From Saccharomyces uvarum (taxonomy: Eukaryota > Ascomycota > Saccharomycetes > Saccharomycetales > Saccharomycetaceae), in assembly GCA_947243795.1 (NCBI GenBank), contig OX365934.1, forward strand, positions 372,001-436,000: a stretch of DNA of 64,000 bases. Reading direction: 5' to 3'. The notes below the pieces were generated by a model. The model searched no databases. It was not told the DNA's origin and saw nothing but the letters and a program-made list of their open reading frames with translations. Both the position numbers and the translations under genes were made by a program. Positions 20,448 to 29,960 of this stretch are shown here, one piece after another (position 1 is the first letter of the stretch; every line of letters starts with the position of its first letter).

Positions 20448-21236
20448 CTACAATAGTGTTCCAGCGGATGGTTTCTCATTTTTTTGTTTTGCACTCTCAT
20501 CAAACCACACAAATACAGAAACACACATGACGAACGATATTATGACTTTACTAAACGAATCTATACTTTTCCAAGTGAAGTCTTTGTTATCTAATCGAAA
20601 AATCTTGATCAGTTTCTTTAAATTAGTAGGCGATAAATTTGTATCTTTCTTGTTTTGTAAGAGCATCCAGTTGTACTCAAACAGTGGAAGCTGCAAGAAC
20701 TGGGACTTCAATGGGGTGAGCGAGTTTGTCTCGATGAATCGAGATCGAGGTCCAAGGAAGCCGAATGACTTGGTATACCATAACTGAATGAAATCGTGCT
20801 GTAAATCGTGCCAATCCCTTTGGGGTTTCTCGTCTATAGCAAAATTTAATAGCTCTAAATCGCTTTCGTTCAGCTTGGGGAAATTCTGTAACAGAACGTC
20901 CATTTCTATCAATTGGTTGTTATTTGACGATGATGGATGGAAGTATTTATTTATGATTCCGCGGAGTTCATCATTATTTAGACGTTCGGTTAATAGGAGT
21001 TCACGTTCCAGGCCGATTGCTTTGTCTTCATCTAGGTCAGGTGCGTTCGGTTGTAGGACGCTAAATACCTCGGACATTGTATGTGAGAACGATATGGGGC
21101 TTTCATTTGAAGTGTTATTGGTATTTTGAGCTAGACGTATTTTTTGCTTCAGAAGCAAAGAAGTTGGTGGGGCCCTTTTCAAATTTGGGTGGTAATATCT
21201 CCTAGCAAGAAGATTCCTTGCCACTGGTCTTATCAT
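20448..21236 (-). CDS. GEP7: mitochondrial protein Gep7 (function poorly known)
   Basis: 262 residues. The N-terminus (MIRPVARNLLARRYYHPNLKR) is a strong presequence candidate, with five Arg in the first 21 residues and no acids. A single hydrophobic segment near the C-terminus (about 228-247, VIISFVMCVSVFVWF) could span the inner membrane. GEP genes show genetic interaction with prohibitins; the biochemical role of Gep7 is unknown. S. cerevisiae Gep7 is annotated about 25 residues longer at the N-terminus; here the frame starts at the Met equivalent to its internal MIKAVAGNLL. Confidence 0.85.
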   Translation of the reverse strand: MIRPVARNLLARRYYHPNLKRAPPTSLLLKQKIRLAQNTNNTSNESPISFSHTMSEVFSVLQPNAPDLDEDKAIGLERELLLTERLNNDELRGIINKYFHPSSSNNNQLIEMDVLLQNFPKLNESDLELLNFAIDEKPQRDWHDLQHDFIQLWYTKSFGFLGPRSRFIETNSLTPLKSQFLQLPLFEYNWMLLQNKKDTNLSPTNLKKLIKIFRLDNKDFTWKSIDSFSKVIISFVMCVSVFVWFDESAKQKNEKPSAGTLL

Positions 21237-21476
21237 ATGGAGTATACCGGTCTTGTGTGGGTTCCAGCTTGGTCTGTTGCTGTATTATTTCATTCGGACT
21301 TATTACAGCTTACCTAAATGTATATACGAGAGGAGGAAAAACAAGAAACAGGAAAAGGTCGCTTGCCTGTATGTAGTAGGCAAAAACCAAAAACTTACGA
21401 AGTTAAATTGAAATATTAAAACCCTATATATGTGTTTATGTAGCTGAATGAAGCCAGTTCTTTTTCTTTATTATTT

Positions 21477-23132
21477 TCAACCTACATGCCCTCTTTGTTT
21501 TCTGGCCATTTGCGGGTCAATTTCCTTGTGATGAGTTTGTTTTCTTGCCAACACACTTAATATGTCGGTTAAAGACACGACACCTATCAGTTTACCTGTT
21601 CTATACTCCTTTTCGAAATGGGCTGGAGTCGGAGATGCAGAAGAACTGTTTGAGGTTTGCTGTTGCTGAGCTGGCGACATGAATGCCGACGAAGATTGTG
21701 ATTGAGGTGGGGGAGAACCGCTCAAATTTATATTTACATTTATTTTGTTGTTTGTCGCGTCTGAAGATTGTAGAACTGGAGAGCTAGCCATTCTTGACGA
21801 TTGTGTATTTGAATGGAAGGAAGATGCAAGCGATGAGAAAGTTGTTACAGGTGCGGTGTTTGGTGACGGAGAGGGAGATTTTTCGGAAGATGCAGACGAT
21901 TGATTATCGTTCGGTTGTACGATCCATAATCTGTGAGATTTGGTAGCCACTAATTTTGCGAACGTCCTTGCCAAGGAACTTGTTGGATACACATGGAAGA
22001 TGGGGAAAGAGTCCTTACCGGTCTCCAGACCTCTCAGATTTAGAATAACTGAAACAAAATGACGGCAGGTGTTGTGTAATAGCGTATATTGGGAAGTTCT
22101 CGTGACGTGTTTAACATCTGTTACGGAGATATTGCCGATCAGATTGCCCTGAGGGTCCACCACGGCAATGGAAGAGATCCTTTCGACGTACATTTTGTGC
22201 AAAGCCATTATCAGATGCTCATCGCCTTGGATGGATATAACACGGGATTGCCTGGACGTAGGTTTATCGCGGGATGCGTTTAGCACGCCAATGTTCAAGT
22301 CCTCTAAAGAAGAGTTCAACAGCGGCTTCAATGTGGGGAAAGACCTTGCATTATCCCACAGGTACTTAATCAGACGACGTTGAGAAAGAATACCTTTGAC
22401 CTGAGTCATTTCCACGTTTGTGATGGCGACACGATGCACGCCTGCACCTAAGATGCCTATCACTGTAGACAGGTTTTCCGTTTCGGGCAATTTGTAGAAT
22501 GGATTCTTCGGAGTCAACTTCACTATCTCCCCAACAGGCACGGATTTACCGTTCTGGCAGTCCATCGTGATCCTGTCATTGCTCACTTTAATTCTGTTCA
22601 GCACAAGAAGCAGATATGCGTTAAGATCGTTGTAGTCAAAAGTCAAACAGTTCATGTCACCCGGGAAGTTTTCCACGGGCAAAGACGTCAGCTGGTGTTT
22701 GACCAACGTATTAAAAGCTTCCTCTACGGAAATAGAACCTTTGATGAAAATCAGTTTGTTCTGCTCCACCAAGTCCGAAAGCAGGGTGTGTTGCCATTCT
22801 TGCTTGTGCACAGACAGCAGGTTCTGTGAGTTTAAAGTCGACAAGGAGTTAACGTTGGTGTTTGAGTATTCCATGTTATCCAGCGTGGAGATTGAAGACG
22901 ACGAAGACGAGTTGGAAATGGACTTGTGCAGAGATTCTGTGTCGCTTTTGTTTCCGACGCTGTTCCTGTCTGCCTGCTCGTACAGACTGGGCGAGTCCGC
23001 GGAATTCGGTAATTGAGGTGGGGTAGAAAGCATTTCTACAATGGACGTGTGTCTAGTATTCTGAGGCATCGAGTAGGTGTCGTTCGGGATGTTATTACTA
23101 TGGGGCAGTCGTGTGCTTGCGCGTTTATCCAA
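21477..23132 (-). CDS. SDS23: CBS-domain protein Sds23, PP1/PP2A-type phosphatase regulator
   Basis: 551 residues. Sds23 and its paralogue Sds24 are inhibitors of type 1/2A-like phosphatases and take part in cell separation. An N-terminal Ser/Asn-rich region (1-105) is followed by CBS-type repeats (about 110-400; for example ISSIAVVDPQGNLIGNISVTDVK). A Ser/Pro/Gln-rich disordered stretch (about 410-500) follows, then a last CBS-like segment ending GVVSLTDILSVLARKQ. It is divergent from OLE1, with a long 926-bp shared upstream region. Confidence 0.9.
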   Translation of the reverse strand: MDKRASTRLPHSNNIPNDTYSMPQNTRHTSIVEMLSTPPQLPNSADSPSLYEQADRNSVGNKSDTESLHKSISNSSSSSSISTLDNMEYSNTNVNSLSTLNSQNLLSVHKQEWQHTLLSDLVEQNKLIFIKGSISVEEAFNTLVKHQLTSLPVENFPGDMNCLTFDYNDLNAYLLLVLNRIKVSNDRITMDCQNGKSVPVGEIVKLTPKNPFYKLPETENLSTVIGILGAGVHRVAITNVEMTQVKGILSQRRLIKYLWDNARSFPTLKPLLNSSLEDLNIGVLNASRDKPTSRQSRVISIQGDEHLIMALHKMYVERISSIAVVDPQGNLIGNISVTDVKHVTRTSQYTLLHNTCRHFVSVILNLRGLETGKDSFPIFHVYPTSSLARTFAKLVATKSHRLWIVQPNDNQSSASSEKSPSPSPNTAPVTTFSSLASSFHSNTQSSRMASSPVLQSSDATNNKINVNINLSGSPPPQSQSSSAFMSPAQQQQTSNSSSASPTPAHFEKEYRTGKLIGVVSLTDILSVLARKQTHHKEIDPQMARKQRGHVG

Positions 23133-23482
23133 TAAATAAAACTAATCCTTGTTTGTAACTCCCCCTCCTTGTATATAGAAGACGATGCCGTTATGTTATA
23201 GTCATCTGTGAAATTTTCAAAAGGCTCATGTTTCTTCACGCATTTTCATTTCATTTGCCGGGCGGGAAAAAAAGAAGGAAAAAAATGAAAAAAATGACCA
23301 ACGGAAATAAAACAAACCCGGACGGATATGGATCCCTCCCGGGTTACCAACCCGACTTTTTCTCAGGTCACGTGTACTCGCTCGTTCACGTGCACTCACT
23401 CCGCACGGCCGAATACTCCGGGGAGGGGGGGGTGGCCACGATGTTTTTTTTTTCGGGCGCCCGGCACAGAAACTATCCCCGA

Positions 23483-23593
23483 GCCCGGGAGTGCCCCGGC
23501 ATTAGCGGGCCCAACAAAGGCGCTTATCTGGCGGGCCCTCGCAGAAGAAAAAAAGCTGTTGAGCGAGAGATTTTTAGATATCCCAGCCTTCTC
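23483..23593 (+). promoter_or_regulatory. probable fatty-acid-regulated region of OLE1
   Basis: Placed at -576 to -466 from the OLE1 ATG, the interval known in S. cerevisiae to mediate Mga2/Spt23 activation and repression by unsaturated fatty acids. It contains the duplicated GCGGGCCC boxes. The assignment is by position and composition, not by an exact motif. Confidence 0.45.
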
Positions 23594-23723
23594 TGCAGAC
23601 CACCCCAGTTTGGCTTGGCTTTAGTGTCTGTCCGCAATCATCGCACACCTCTCGCATAGGCAGAGGTTATAACGGCTTAAGCTGCTCTTCGCACCTTCAG
23701 TAGTCTTCATTCGGACGTTGAAC

Positions 23724-23732
23724 ACTCAACAA
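23724..23732 (+). promoter_or_regulatory. low-oxygen response element (LORE) of OLE1
   Basis: Exact ACTCAACAA, 335 bp upstream of the OLE1 ATG, inside the -347 to -328 interval where the S. cerevisiae element lies. It is the Mga2-dependent hypoxia element. Confidence 0.8.
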
Positions 23733-24058
23733 ACCTTATCTCGTGCCCAACCGGGTGTGTTTCTACGAATCTTCCACTGGCACACAGTTCGATCCCTATT
23801 GTTACGGCTATGCCGGTGGCACAGCGCTTGCAAGAATAGTAATTAACAATATGTATGCAGCAATCATCTCTCCTGGCTCATCGAGTCTTGCAAATCTGCA
23901 TATACATATATATATGGGGGCAGATCTTGATCTAGTTTGTTTGTTATATTCGATGTATTCTATTTCTCTTTAGTCTTTCCTTTTTTGTATTATATAATAC
24001 AGAACATCATAGATAGTTGTGGTGATCCTATTATAAACATATCAAAACAACAGTAAAG

Positions 24059-25579
24059 ATGCCCACTTCTGGAACTACTCTCGAGTTGATTGACGATCAA
24101 TTTCCAAAGGATGACTCCGTCAGCGGCGGTCTTGTCGATGAGGTCGATTTAACAGAGGCCAACGTCCTGGCTACTGGTTTGAACAAAAAGGCCCCTAGAA
24201 TTGTCAACGGGTTCGGTTCCTTCATGGGTTCCAAGGAAATGGTTTCTGTGGAATTCGACCAAAAGAAGTCCAACCTAGATCGTTTGTTGGAAAAAGATAA
24301 CCAAGAAAAATTAGAAGCTAAGGGCAAAACTCACATATCCGAAGAACCATGGACCCTTAACAACTGGCACCAACATTTAAACTGGCTGAACATGGTTCTT
24401 GTTTGCGGTATGCCCGTCATTGGTTGGTACCTGGCCTTCTCCGGTAAGGTCCCTCTGCATTTGAACGTTTTTGTGTTCTCCGTGTTATACTACGTCGTTG
24501 GTGGTGTTTCCATCACAGCCGGTTACCATAGATTATGGTCTCACAGATCTTACTCCGCTCACTGGCCATTAAGATTATTTTACGCCGTTTTCGGTTGCGC
24601 TTCCGTCGAAGGTTCCGCCAAATGGTGGGGTCACTCTCACAGAATCCATCATCGTTACACCGACACCTTGAGAGATCCTTATGACGCTCGTAGAGGTCTA
24701 TGGTACTCTCACATGGGTTGGATGCTTTTGAAGCCAAATCCAAAGTACAAGGCCAGAGCTGATATCACTGATATGACTGATGACTGGACCGTTAGATTCC
24801 AACACAGACACTACATCTTATTGATGTTGCTTACCGCTTTTGTCATTCCAACTCTTGTATGTGGTTACTTCTTTAACGACTACATGGGTGGTTTGGTATA
24901 CGCTGGTTTCATCCGTGTCTTTGTCATCCAACAAGCTACTTTCTGCATTAACTCCATGGCTCATTACATCGGTACCCAACCATTCGACGACAGAAGAACC
25001 CCTCGTGACAACTGGGTTACCGCTATTGTTACATTCGGTGAAGGTTACCATAACTTCCATCATGAATTCCCTACCGATTACAGAAACGCTATTAAGTGGT
25101 ACCAATACGACCCAACTAAGGTTATCATCTACCTAACCTCTTTGGTCGGTCTAGCATACGATTTGAAAAAATTCTCCCAAAACGCCATTGAAGAAGCTCT
25201 GATTCAACAAGAACAAAAGAAGATTAACCAAAAGAAGGCCAAGATCAACTGGGGCCCAGCCTTGACTGATTTACCAGTGTGGGACAAACAAACCTTCTTG
25301 GCAAAGACCAAAGACAACAAGGGTTTGGTTATCATCTCCGGGATTGTTCACGACGTATCTGGTTATATCTCTGAACATCCAGGTGGTGAAACTTTAATCA
25401 AGACTGCATTAGGCAAGGACGCCACAAAGGCCTTCAGTGGTGGTGTCTACCGCCACTCAAACGCCGCTCAAAATGTCTTAGCTGACATGAGGGTAGCTGT
25501 CATCAAGGAAAGTAAGAACTCTGCTATTAGAATGGCTAGTAAGAGAGGTGAAGTTTACGAAACTGGTAAGTTTTTCTAA
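24059..25579 (+). CDS. OLE1: delta-9 fatty acid desaturase
   Basis: 506 residues. This ER enzyme makes palmitoleic and oleic acid from the saturated acyl-CoAs. All three diiron histidine boxes are present: HRLWSHRSYS, HRIHHR and HNFHHEF. Four hydrophobic spans flank them. The C-terminal cytochrome b5 domain is fused (heme-binding HPGGET near residue 443, partner His in YRHSNAAQ). The 3' untranslated region is long and AT-rich. Codon use is highly biased, with many GGT, TTG and AAG codons, in line with strong expression. Confidence 0.98.
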   Translation: MPTSGTTLELIDDQFPKDDSVSGGLVDEVDLTEANVLATGLNKKAPRIVNGFGSFMGSKEMVSVEFDQKKSNLDRLLEKDNQEKLEAKGKTHISEEPWTLNNWHQHLNWLNMVLVCGMPVIGWYLAFSGKVPLHLNVFVFSVLYYVVGGVSITAGYHRLWSHRSYSAHWPLRLFYAVFGCASVEGSAKWWGHSHRIHHRYTDTLRDPYDARRGLWYSHMGWMLLKPNPKYKARADITDMTDDWTVRFQHRHYILLMLLTAFVIPTLVCGYFFNDYMGGLVYAGFIRVFVIQQATFCINSMAHYIGTQPFDDRRTPRDNWVTAIVTFGEGYHNFHHEFPTDYRNAIKWYQYDPTKVIIYLTSLVGLAYDLKKFSQNAIEEALIQQEQKKINQKKAKINWGPALTDLPVWDKQTFLAKTKDNKGLVIISGIVHDVSGYISEHPGGETLIKTALGKDATKAFSGGVYRHSNAAQNVLADMRVAVIKESKNSAIRMASKRGEVYETGKFF

Positions 25580-26257
25580 ACTCTGGATCTTACAGTAACA
25601 TCTATCAACTACAACCCAAAAAAAACTGAAAAATTACAAATTTTAAAAAAAGAAATTAACTTTCAAATTTTTTTCATGATTAGGTTTTGATATTTTTCCT
25701 TTTTTTTCTCTTCTTATTACGATTTTTACCCTTTTTTTATTTATATTATTCTTCGTTATTTATGTATAGAAATTTTCATTTTCATTTTAGATTTAGTTTT
25801 CACAATTTTTTTTAGATATCCTCCAAATATTGCTTATATTTATCTAGGGCTTCACTTTTCTTCAATCTTTTTTTGGATCTGTCGTAGACAGACTCTAAGT
25901 AGAGATCTCGAAAACCCTCTTGTCAAAGAAATATTCAATACTACCTTTTTTTTCTATTTTAATTTGTATGGCATACTAACCATACAGATATTTACGTATA
26001 CATTTATGTAGTAACCTCCAAGTTTTTCTTATTTTAGGGAAAGAGAGTAGATGCTTATTGTATTAAAAAGGGAAATTCTAATGACCCACTGGCAATCGAT
26101 GAAACAATCGCAAAAAAAAGAAGAAAAAAGCACAGCACTAATATTACCATGCATCCTCTTCTTTATTTTCGATCTTATTTTAATACATGTGCAACTGTCG
26201 CTTATTTCTATTTTTCATGAATGTTTTCTCTTCTTAGGCTCAATATATCCAATTAGA
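25580..26257. other. OLE1-ERV14 convergent intergenic
   Basis: 678 bp of mostly T-rich DNA, probably the long OLE1 3' UTR. Two curiosities are described in the findings and rejections: a 36-codon open, protein-like stretch on the minus strand (25812-25922), and a TACTAAC-CATACAG sequence at 25974-25987 on the plus strand. Confidence 0.5.
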
Positions 26258-26674
26258 TTAGAAGTCATCCCCACTTTCAGCAATCAAAGCCATAATCATT
26301 CTGTACAAGTAAAAGAAGAACATCAATAAGTGGAACCCCAACTTTAGAAAACTTTCTCTCTTGTGCTTACCCAAAGTTCTGAATATTTCTGTAGCGTCCA
26401 AAAGTTGAACCTTGTTGTAAATTTTGTTCAAATTGTAGGCTAAAACTGGTAAATTTATCAAAAACACGAACCAGTAACCGTTCAATAAGAACAACAAAGA
26501 TAGGGCACCGTGTAATGCGGCTTCAGGTGTAATGAGCTTGTTAACTTTGGAACATAATTCAATTGGGTTGATATAATCGGCTTCTAAGTCAGCATATAAA
26601 ATTGTGAAATGCACTTGGCCGAACAAGTTGATACAGTTAACAATAACAGCAAGGATAAATAACCAAGCACTCAT
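26258..26674 (-). CDS. ERV14: COPII cargo receptor, cornichon family
   Basis: 138 residues from the Met at 26672-26674. Fifteen upstream in-frame codons ([15 protein letters not shown]) are excluded because cornichons begin at [13 protein letters not shown]. Three to four hydrophobic segments span the protein: about 5-22, 55-85 and 112-130. Erv14 packages many plasma-membrane proteins into ER-derived vesicles. The cargo-binding region near residues 62-64 and the COPII-binding IFRTL motif near 97-101 are present. Confidence 0.96.
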   Translation of the reverse strand: MSAWLFILAVIVNCINLFGQVHFTILYADLEADYINPIELCSKVNKLITPEAALHGALSLLFLLNGYWFVFLINLPVLAYNLNKIYNKVQLLDATEIFRTLGKHKRESFLKLGFHLLMFFFYLYRMIMALIAESGDDF

Positions 26675-26935
26675 CTTTTCTTCTATTCGTAATTCTTTTT
26701 TACTTTCCTTTTGATACAATTATCAAAGGTGTATAATTGTCTATCGAATAGCTACTGAAACATTATAATATTAAAAAAAGTTCAAATCATCTTTCGTATT
26801 AAAGAATACACAGTTTAGCTATCATTCTTAAATCTTCTTCTTCCTTGTTTTTTCTCCGAAAAGAAAATTTTCTTCCTCAGGGAACTACCGAAAAAAAGTT
26901 GAGAAAAAAAACCCCCTAGAAAGCAAAAAATAATA

Positions 26936-27007
26936 CTCCGATACGGGGAGTCGAACCCCGGTCTCCACGGTGAAAGCGTGATGTGATAGCCGTTACACTA
27001 TATCGGA
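26936..27007 (-). tRNA. tE(UUC): tRNA-Glu (UUC)
   Basis: 72 nt on the minus strand. Acceptor TCCGATA pairs with TATCGGA, the anticodon TTC sits in GCTTTCACC, and the T-arm is CCGGGGTTCGACTCCCCG. There is no intron. It marks the left end of a rearranged interval. Confidence 0.97.
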
Positions 27008-27169
27008 TATTAATTGGATGAATATTCCAGAGAATGTTGCTTACCCATCATATAAAAACCTGCCTATCAGTTTTTGCGAATTTCTTCACAGATAGACCTG
27101 TAGAAAAGAAAGGGTAAATATATTCGTTAGTGTATAGCTTTCTTCAAAGCAAATGGCTGTTGCTCTGGG

Positions 27170-27843
27170 TGTTAACAACACTGCCGGGACTAGAATTAAG
27201 TATCCTCATATATTACTATTATATACGATATGAGAAGATGACATCAATTACAAGACCAGAAAGAAAAAAATTCAAACTGTCATCGATTGAATGGAAGCTG
27301 AAGCGAAAGGATTGATGTTGTAATAGTATCAATAAACGGTAACATATAAAAAGTGTTTAGAATAAGGTGATCTTGGACATAACATTCTTTATGTCCAAAT
27401 AGGTGACCTCGAACATTCTTAAATATGATATTAATTATGTTGAACTGAAACAATCATACTTAATGAAGACGAGTATAAAGACCTATTAATTGATCAGACA
27501 TTAGCATATAAGGAGATGTGTTATACCTGATAGCTTATTATTAATGTTCTGAATTATGTTTGAACCATTGGGTTTCATATAACCAATCAGCGTGTGTTTT
27601 ATATACCTCTCTTATATAATAAAAAAGAACTGCTTATCCTTAATTATTACTACTTACTAAACTAACTAATTATTATCAAAAAGAGGAACAGAATCATTTA
27701 TAACATTATGCAAAATTGCAGATTCCTTTTTTGTGAATTCCTAATACATGAGGAGAATCTCAAGTATAATCTACATACATAATATTATAACATTAAGAAA
27801 TAATGGAATCCCAAGAATTATCTTCTAATTTCCAAGGCCAATA
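27170..27843 (+). mobile_element. Ty1/Ty2-type (delta) solo LTR fossil, interrupted by a second LTR
   Basis: Resembles a delta LTR in the plus orientation. It shows the ATTATATACG...AGATGAC block, GGAAGCTGAAG, AGGATTGATGTTGTAATAG, AACATATAAAA, GCAGATTCCT and AATGGAATCCC landmarks in order. It matches the better-preserved LTR at 46451-46783 along its length. The left end is approximate. A 325-bp element (27354-27678) lies inside it, so the delta copy is the older of the two. It is degraded; no internal Ty region is seen. Confidence 0.75.
27354..27678. mobile_element. solo LTR-like insertion nested in the delta LTR
   Basis: 325 bp, starting TGTTTAG and ending TTATCA, the usual TG...CA of Ty LTRs. 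It is flanked by the 5-bp repeat AAAAG at 27349-27353 and 27679-27683. The uninterrupted sibling LTR near 46618 has the same site with a single copy. The length fits an LTR, but I do not recognise the Ty family. It looks whole as a solo LTR and is younger than its host. Confidence 0.7.
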
Positions 27844-27874
27844 AACCTTATAAATAATGAAGAATGTTTTCAAT

Positions 27875-28588
27875 CTAATTTTCCAAAGCCTTGATGGATC
27901 TAACAGCAGTGGAATGGGCAGAAGCTGGGTTGACACCAGTGACCAGTTTTCCGTCAGTAATGGAGTAATCATCCCAGGGGCCAATTGGAGCCAAATACTT
28001 AGCGCCATACTTCTTAGCAATATCTTCAACTGTCGCCAAGCCCTTAGCCTTCAAAATACTGTCCAAGCCCAAAACGTTTTCGCCAACATCGGTGAAACCA
28101 GTTATTGATTTGCCTTCGATCAATGGCTTACCTGTACTTTTATTCGTTAAGCCATCGAAAATAGCAGGACCGTTGCAAACAGCTGCAATAACACCTCCGT
28201 TAGCGTAGATATCAGATGCAATATCTTGTAGGTCTTTGGCCTTTGGGTAATCGAACAAAGTACCGTGGCCAGCAGATGCAAAGAAGATCTGGTAGTCATC
28301 TGCGTTGACCTCCTTAGGAGTCTTGATTTTGGCCAGCGCCTTATTGAAATCGGAACCCTTATTTTCTAAATCAGCCTTATCTTGGCCGTCTAGGGCCTCC
28401 TTAGCCAAGGAATGTTCATCCCAACCAAACTTACCAGTTTCAGATACGAAGTCAACTTCAAAACCTTCTTTTTTGAAGGTATTGAAAGGATGCAAAGCTT
28501 CCACTGCGAAGACACCGGTCTTAGAGCCGTCGCTATAGAAGACATCGTTATATGAAGTTAGCGCTAGTAATACTTTCTTTGGAGACAT
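27875..28588 (-). CDS. Hsp31-family DJ-1/PfpI protein with Asn in place of the catalytic-triad His
   Basis: 237 residues, the exact length of S. cerevisiae Hsp31/Hsp32/Hsp33/Sno4, and clearly of that family (start [20 protein letters not shown]). Hsp31 is a glutathione-independent glyoxalase and chaperone. Nucleophile Cys138, Glu30 and Glu170 are kept, but residue 139, His in the Cys-His-Glu triad, is Asn (VCNGPAIF). The frame is otherwise intact. In S. cerevisiae these genes lie at YDR533C and in subtelomeres, never here; this copy fills the PRM8/MST27 site. Its 3' end lies 31 bp from an LTR. Whether it is catalytically active is open. Confidence 0.9.
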   Translation of the reverse strand: MSPKKVLLALTSYNDVFYSDGSKTGVFAVEALHPFNTFKKEGFEVDFVSETGKFGWDEHSLAKEALDGQDKADLENKGSDFNKALAKIKTPKEVNADDYQIFFASAGHGTLFDYPKAKDLQDIASDIYANGGVIAAVCNGPAIFDGLTNKSTGKPLIEGKSITGFTDVGENVLGLDSILKAKGLATVEDIAKKYGAKYLAPIGPWDDYSITDGKLVTGVNPASAHSTAVRSIKALEN

Positions 28589-28863
28589 TATGAATTTTGT
28601 TCGAATATTCTTGAATGGTTTTTAGCCGAAGATTAGGTATAAAGGACAAGAACAACATAAATCGAATTCATTGAATGATAAATGCCAGAACGAATCCCCT
28701 TATGTATGTTCAAATTGAAGGTCAATAGAAAACTGATATTTTAAGGGTTTCAAACGGAACTGTCCCATCCGCCCTTCCTATTTTTCCGATCCTTCTACGA
28801 GACAGGAAAAAACCCATCCCCCGCGCCAAGCTGATTATTAATCGGAAGATTTTCAAAATGCGA

Positions 28864-28871
28864 TTACGTAA
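28864..28871 (+). promoter_or_regulatory. Yap-type palindrome upstream of the Hsp31-like gene
   Basis: TTACGTAA, 276 bp upstream of the start. HSP31 of S. cerevisiae is induced by oxidative stress through Yap1, whose sites resemble this. A motif match only. Confidence 0.35.
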
Positions 28872-28902
28872 GGTTCATTTTTTCCATCTCAGCTTTGTTT
28901 TT

Positions 28903-29960
28903 TCAGCAGTATAGATCTTTGCCAAGAAAAGGCCGTAGCATTATAGAGATGTAGTGATCGCGCTTTAATCGGCCAGCTTCACTTGTGTATTCTGTAGAAG
29001 CCAAGGAATATTCTAGAAATGTCATTTTATTAGGTACAACCTGGAAACTGTCTTTACAGAGGGTTACGTATAGCATTGAGGCACCTTTTACAACTCGTAG
29101 TGTTTGTTGTACATTATAGTAGACGATTACCAAGCGTGTCTAAGCCCAGCCTTTCCTTTCTTTAAACTGCTCGAAAAAGGCAGCAGTCCAAACGATTCGT
29201 ATAGCTGGAAATATTTTGGTGTCATTCCAAGTTTGTGTCGAAAGCTTTAAAGGCTTTATGCAGTTCCGTCCGGTTATCTGGAATATTCATGTGTGTCTGA
29301 GTAGTGAAAAATTCCAAATAATACGCGATTTCCAGCAAAACTATTTAGAGCTTTTGCACATGATTCTTCATCAGATCATGATTAATAGCACCTGAACCCT
29401 GGCAGAAAAGAAACACCATGTCATGTTGTTTTTGATGACAGTTTCCGCGGCAGTTGCTATCGTGACAAAAACGGCATGACTAGCGTCTTACATGCATCAA
29501 GTTTGCAATTATGAAACGCTGCTGATGTTGAGATCCTCAGTTATTTGTGGAAAAAGAGCAACGTACTCCCTTACAACTTTATTAATTATCGTTGTTATAG
29601 TGAGCAGTGCAAAATACGACATTGACTCAGATCGAGTACTACCGTTCATGGTAACTATACTTCATTCTTTACGCTACAGTCGATTTTGTGGAATATAGTC
29701 TCTGTGCTAGTGGAAAGAGATCTTCGTGATTTGTTGTGTTCAGCCAGAGGAGTAGTTCCTCAAAGCCATTTTATCAACGAAGCTTCAAATTGCTTTTTCC
29801 AAATACTCTAATCCATTACCGTGGATATTGAAGACATTCGGGACTGTGTACCTGTGAAGATGCAGGCTCATTCTATCTCGAGCTTGGTGGCAGCTATTAT
29901 AGCGAAAATCCAAGGGTTTGATTTCAAACGCATGCTGAAATTTAGGCTGAATTGATTATA
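28903..29960 (-). pseudogene. decayed protein-coding relic of unknown identity
   Basis: Minus-strand translation gives several protein-like stretches in different frames broken by stops. In 5' to 3' order of that strand they include LHLHRYTVPNVFNIHGNGLE, then SMSYFALLTITTIINKVVRE, then FPQITEDLNISSVS, and at the end an open 76-codon piece containing VPNKMTFLEYSLASTEYTSE. The balanced composition and the succession of open pieces on one strand point to an old host gene of about 350 codons. I could not name the family; a large soluble or regulatory protein is possible. Confidence 0.45.

Larger units (their letters stand above)
23133..24058. other. SDS23-OLE1 divergent promoter region
   Basis: 926 bp. 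The middle (about 23330-23640) is unusually GC-rich. It includes two copies of GCGGGCCC (23505-23512 and 23531-23538) in the region that corresponds by distance to the fatty-acid-regulated part of the S. cerevisiae OLE1 promoter. The OLE1-proximal part holds a low-oxygen response element and AT-rich TATA-like DNA near 23900-23925. Confidence 0.65.

Noticed and set aside
25566-25987. Possible alternative intron from GTAAGT in the last OLE1 codons to TACTAAC-CATACAG
   Set aside because: The GTAAGT is part of the conserved Ole1 C-terminus (ETGKFF), and splicing would replace it with an unrelated tail; branch and acceptor are probably coincidental.
27130-27315. 61-codon ORF after tRNA-Glu
   Set aside because: Its second half is LTR sequence; the first half has no recognisable relative. 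An in-frame-looking MAVALGVNN start at 27154 also ends in the LTR.
29006-29018. Perfect three-unit heat-shock element GAATATTCTAGAA upstream of the Hsp31-like gene
   Set aside because: It lies inside the decayed coding relic more than 400 bp away, where the bases are explained by codons. A second similar match at 28603-28615 is within the immediate leader and equally uncertain.
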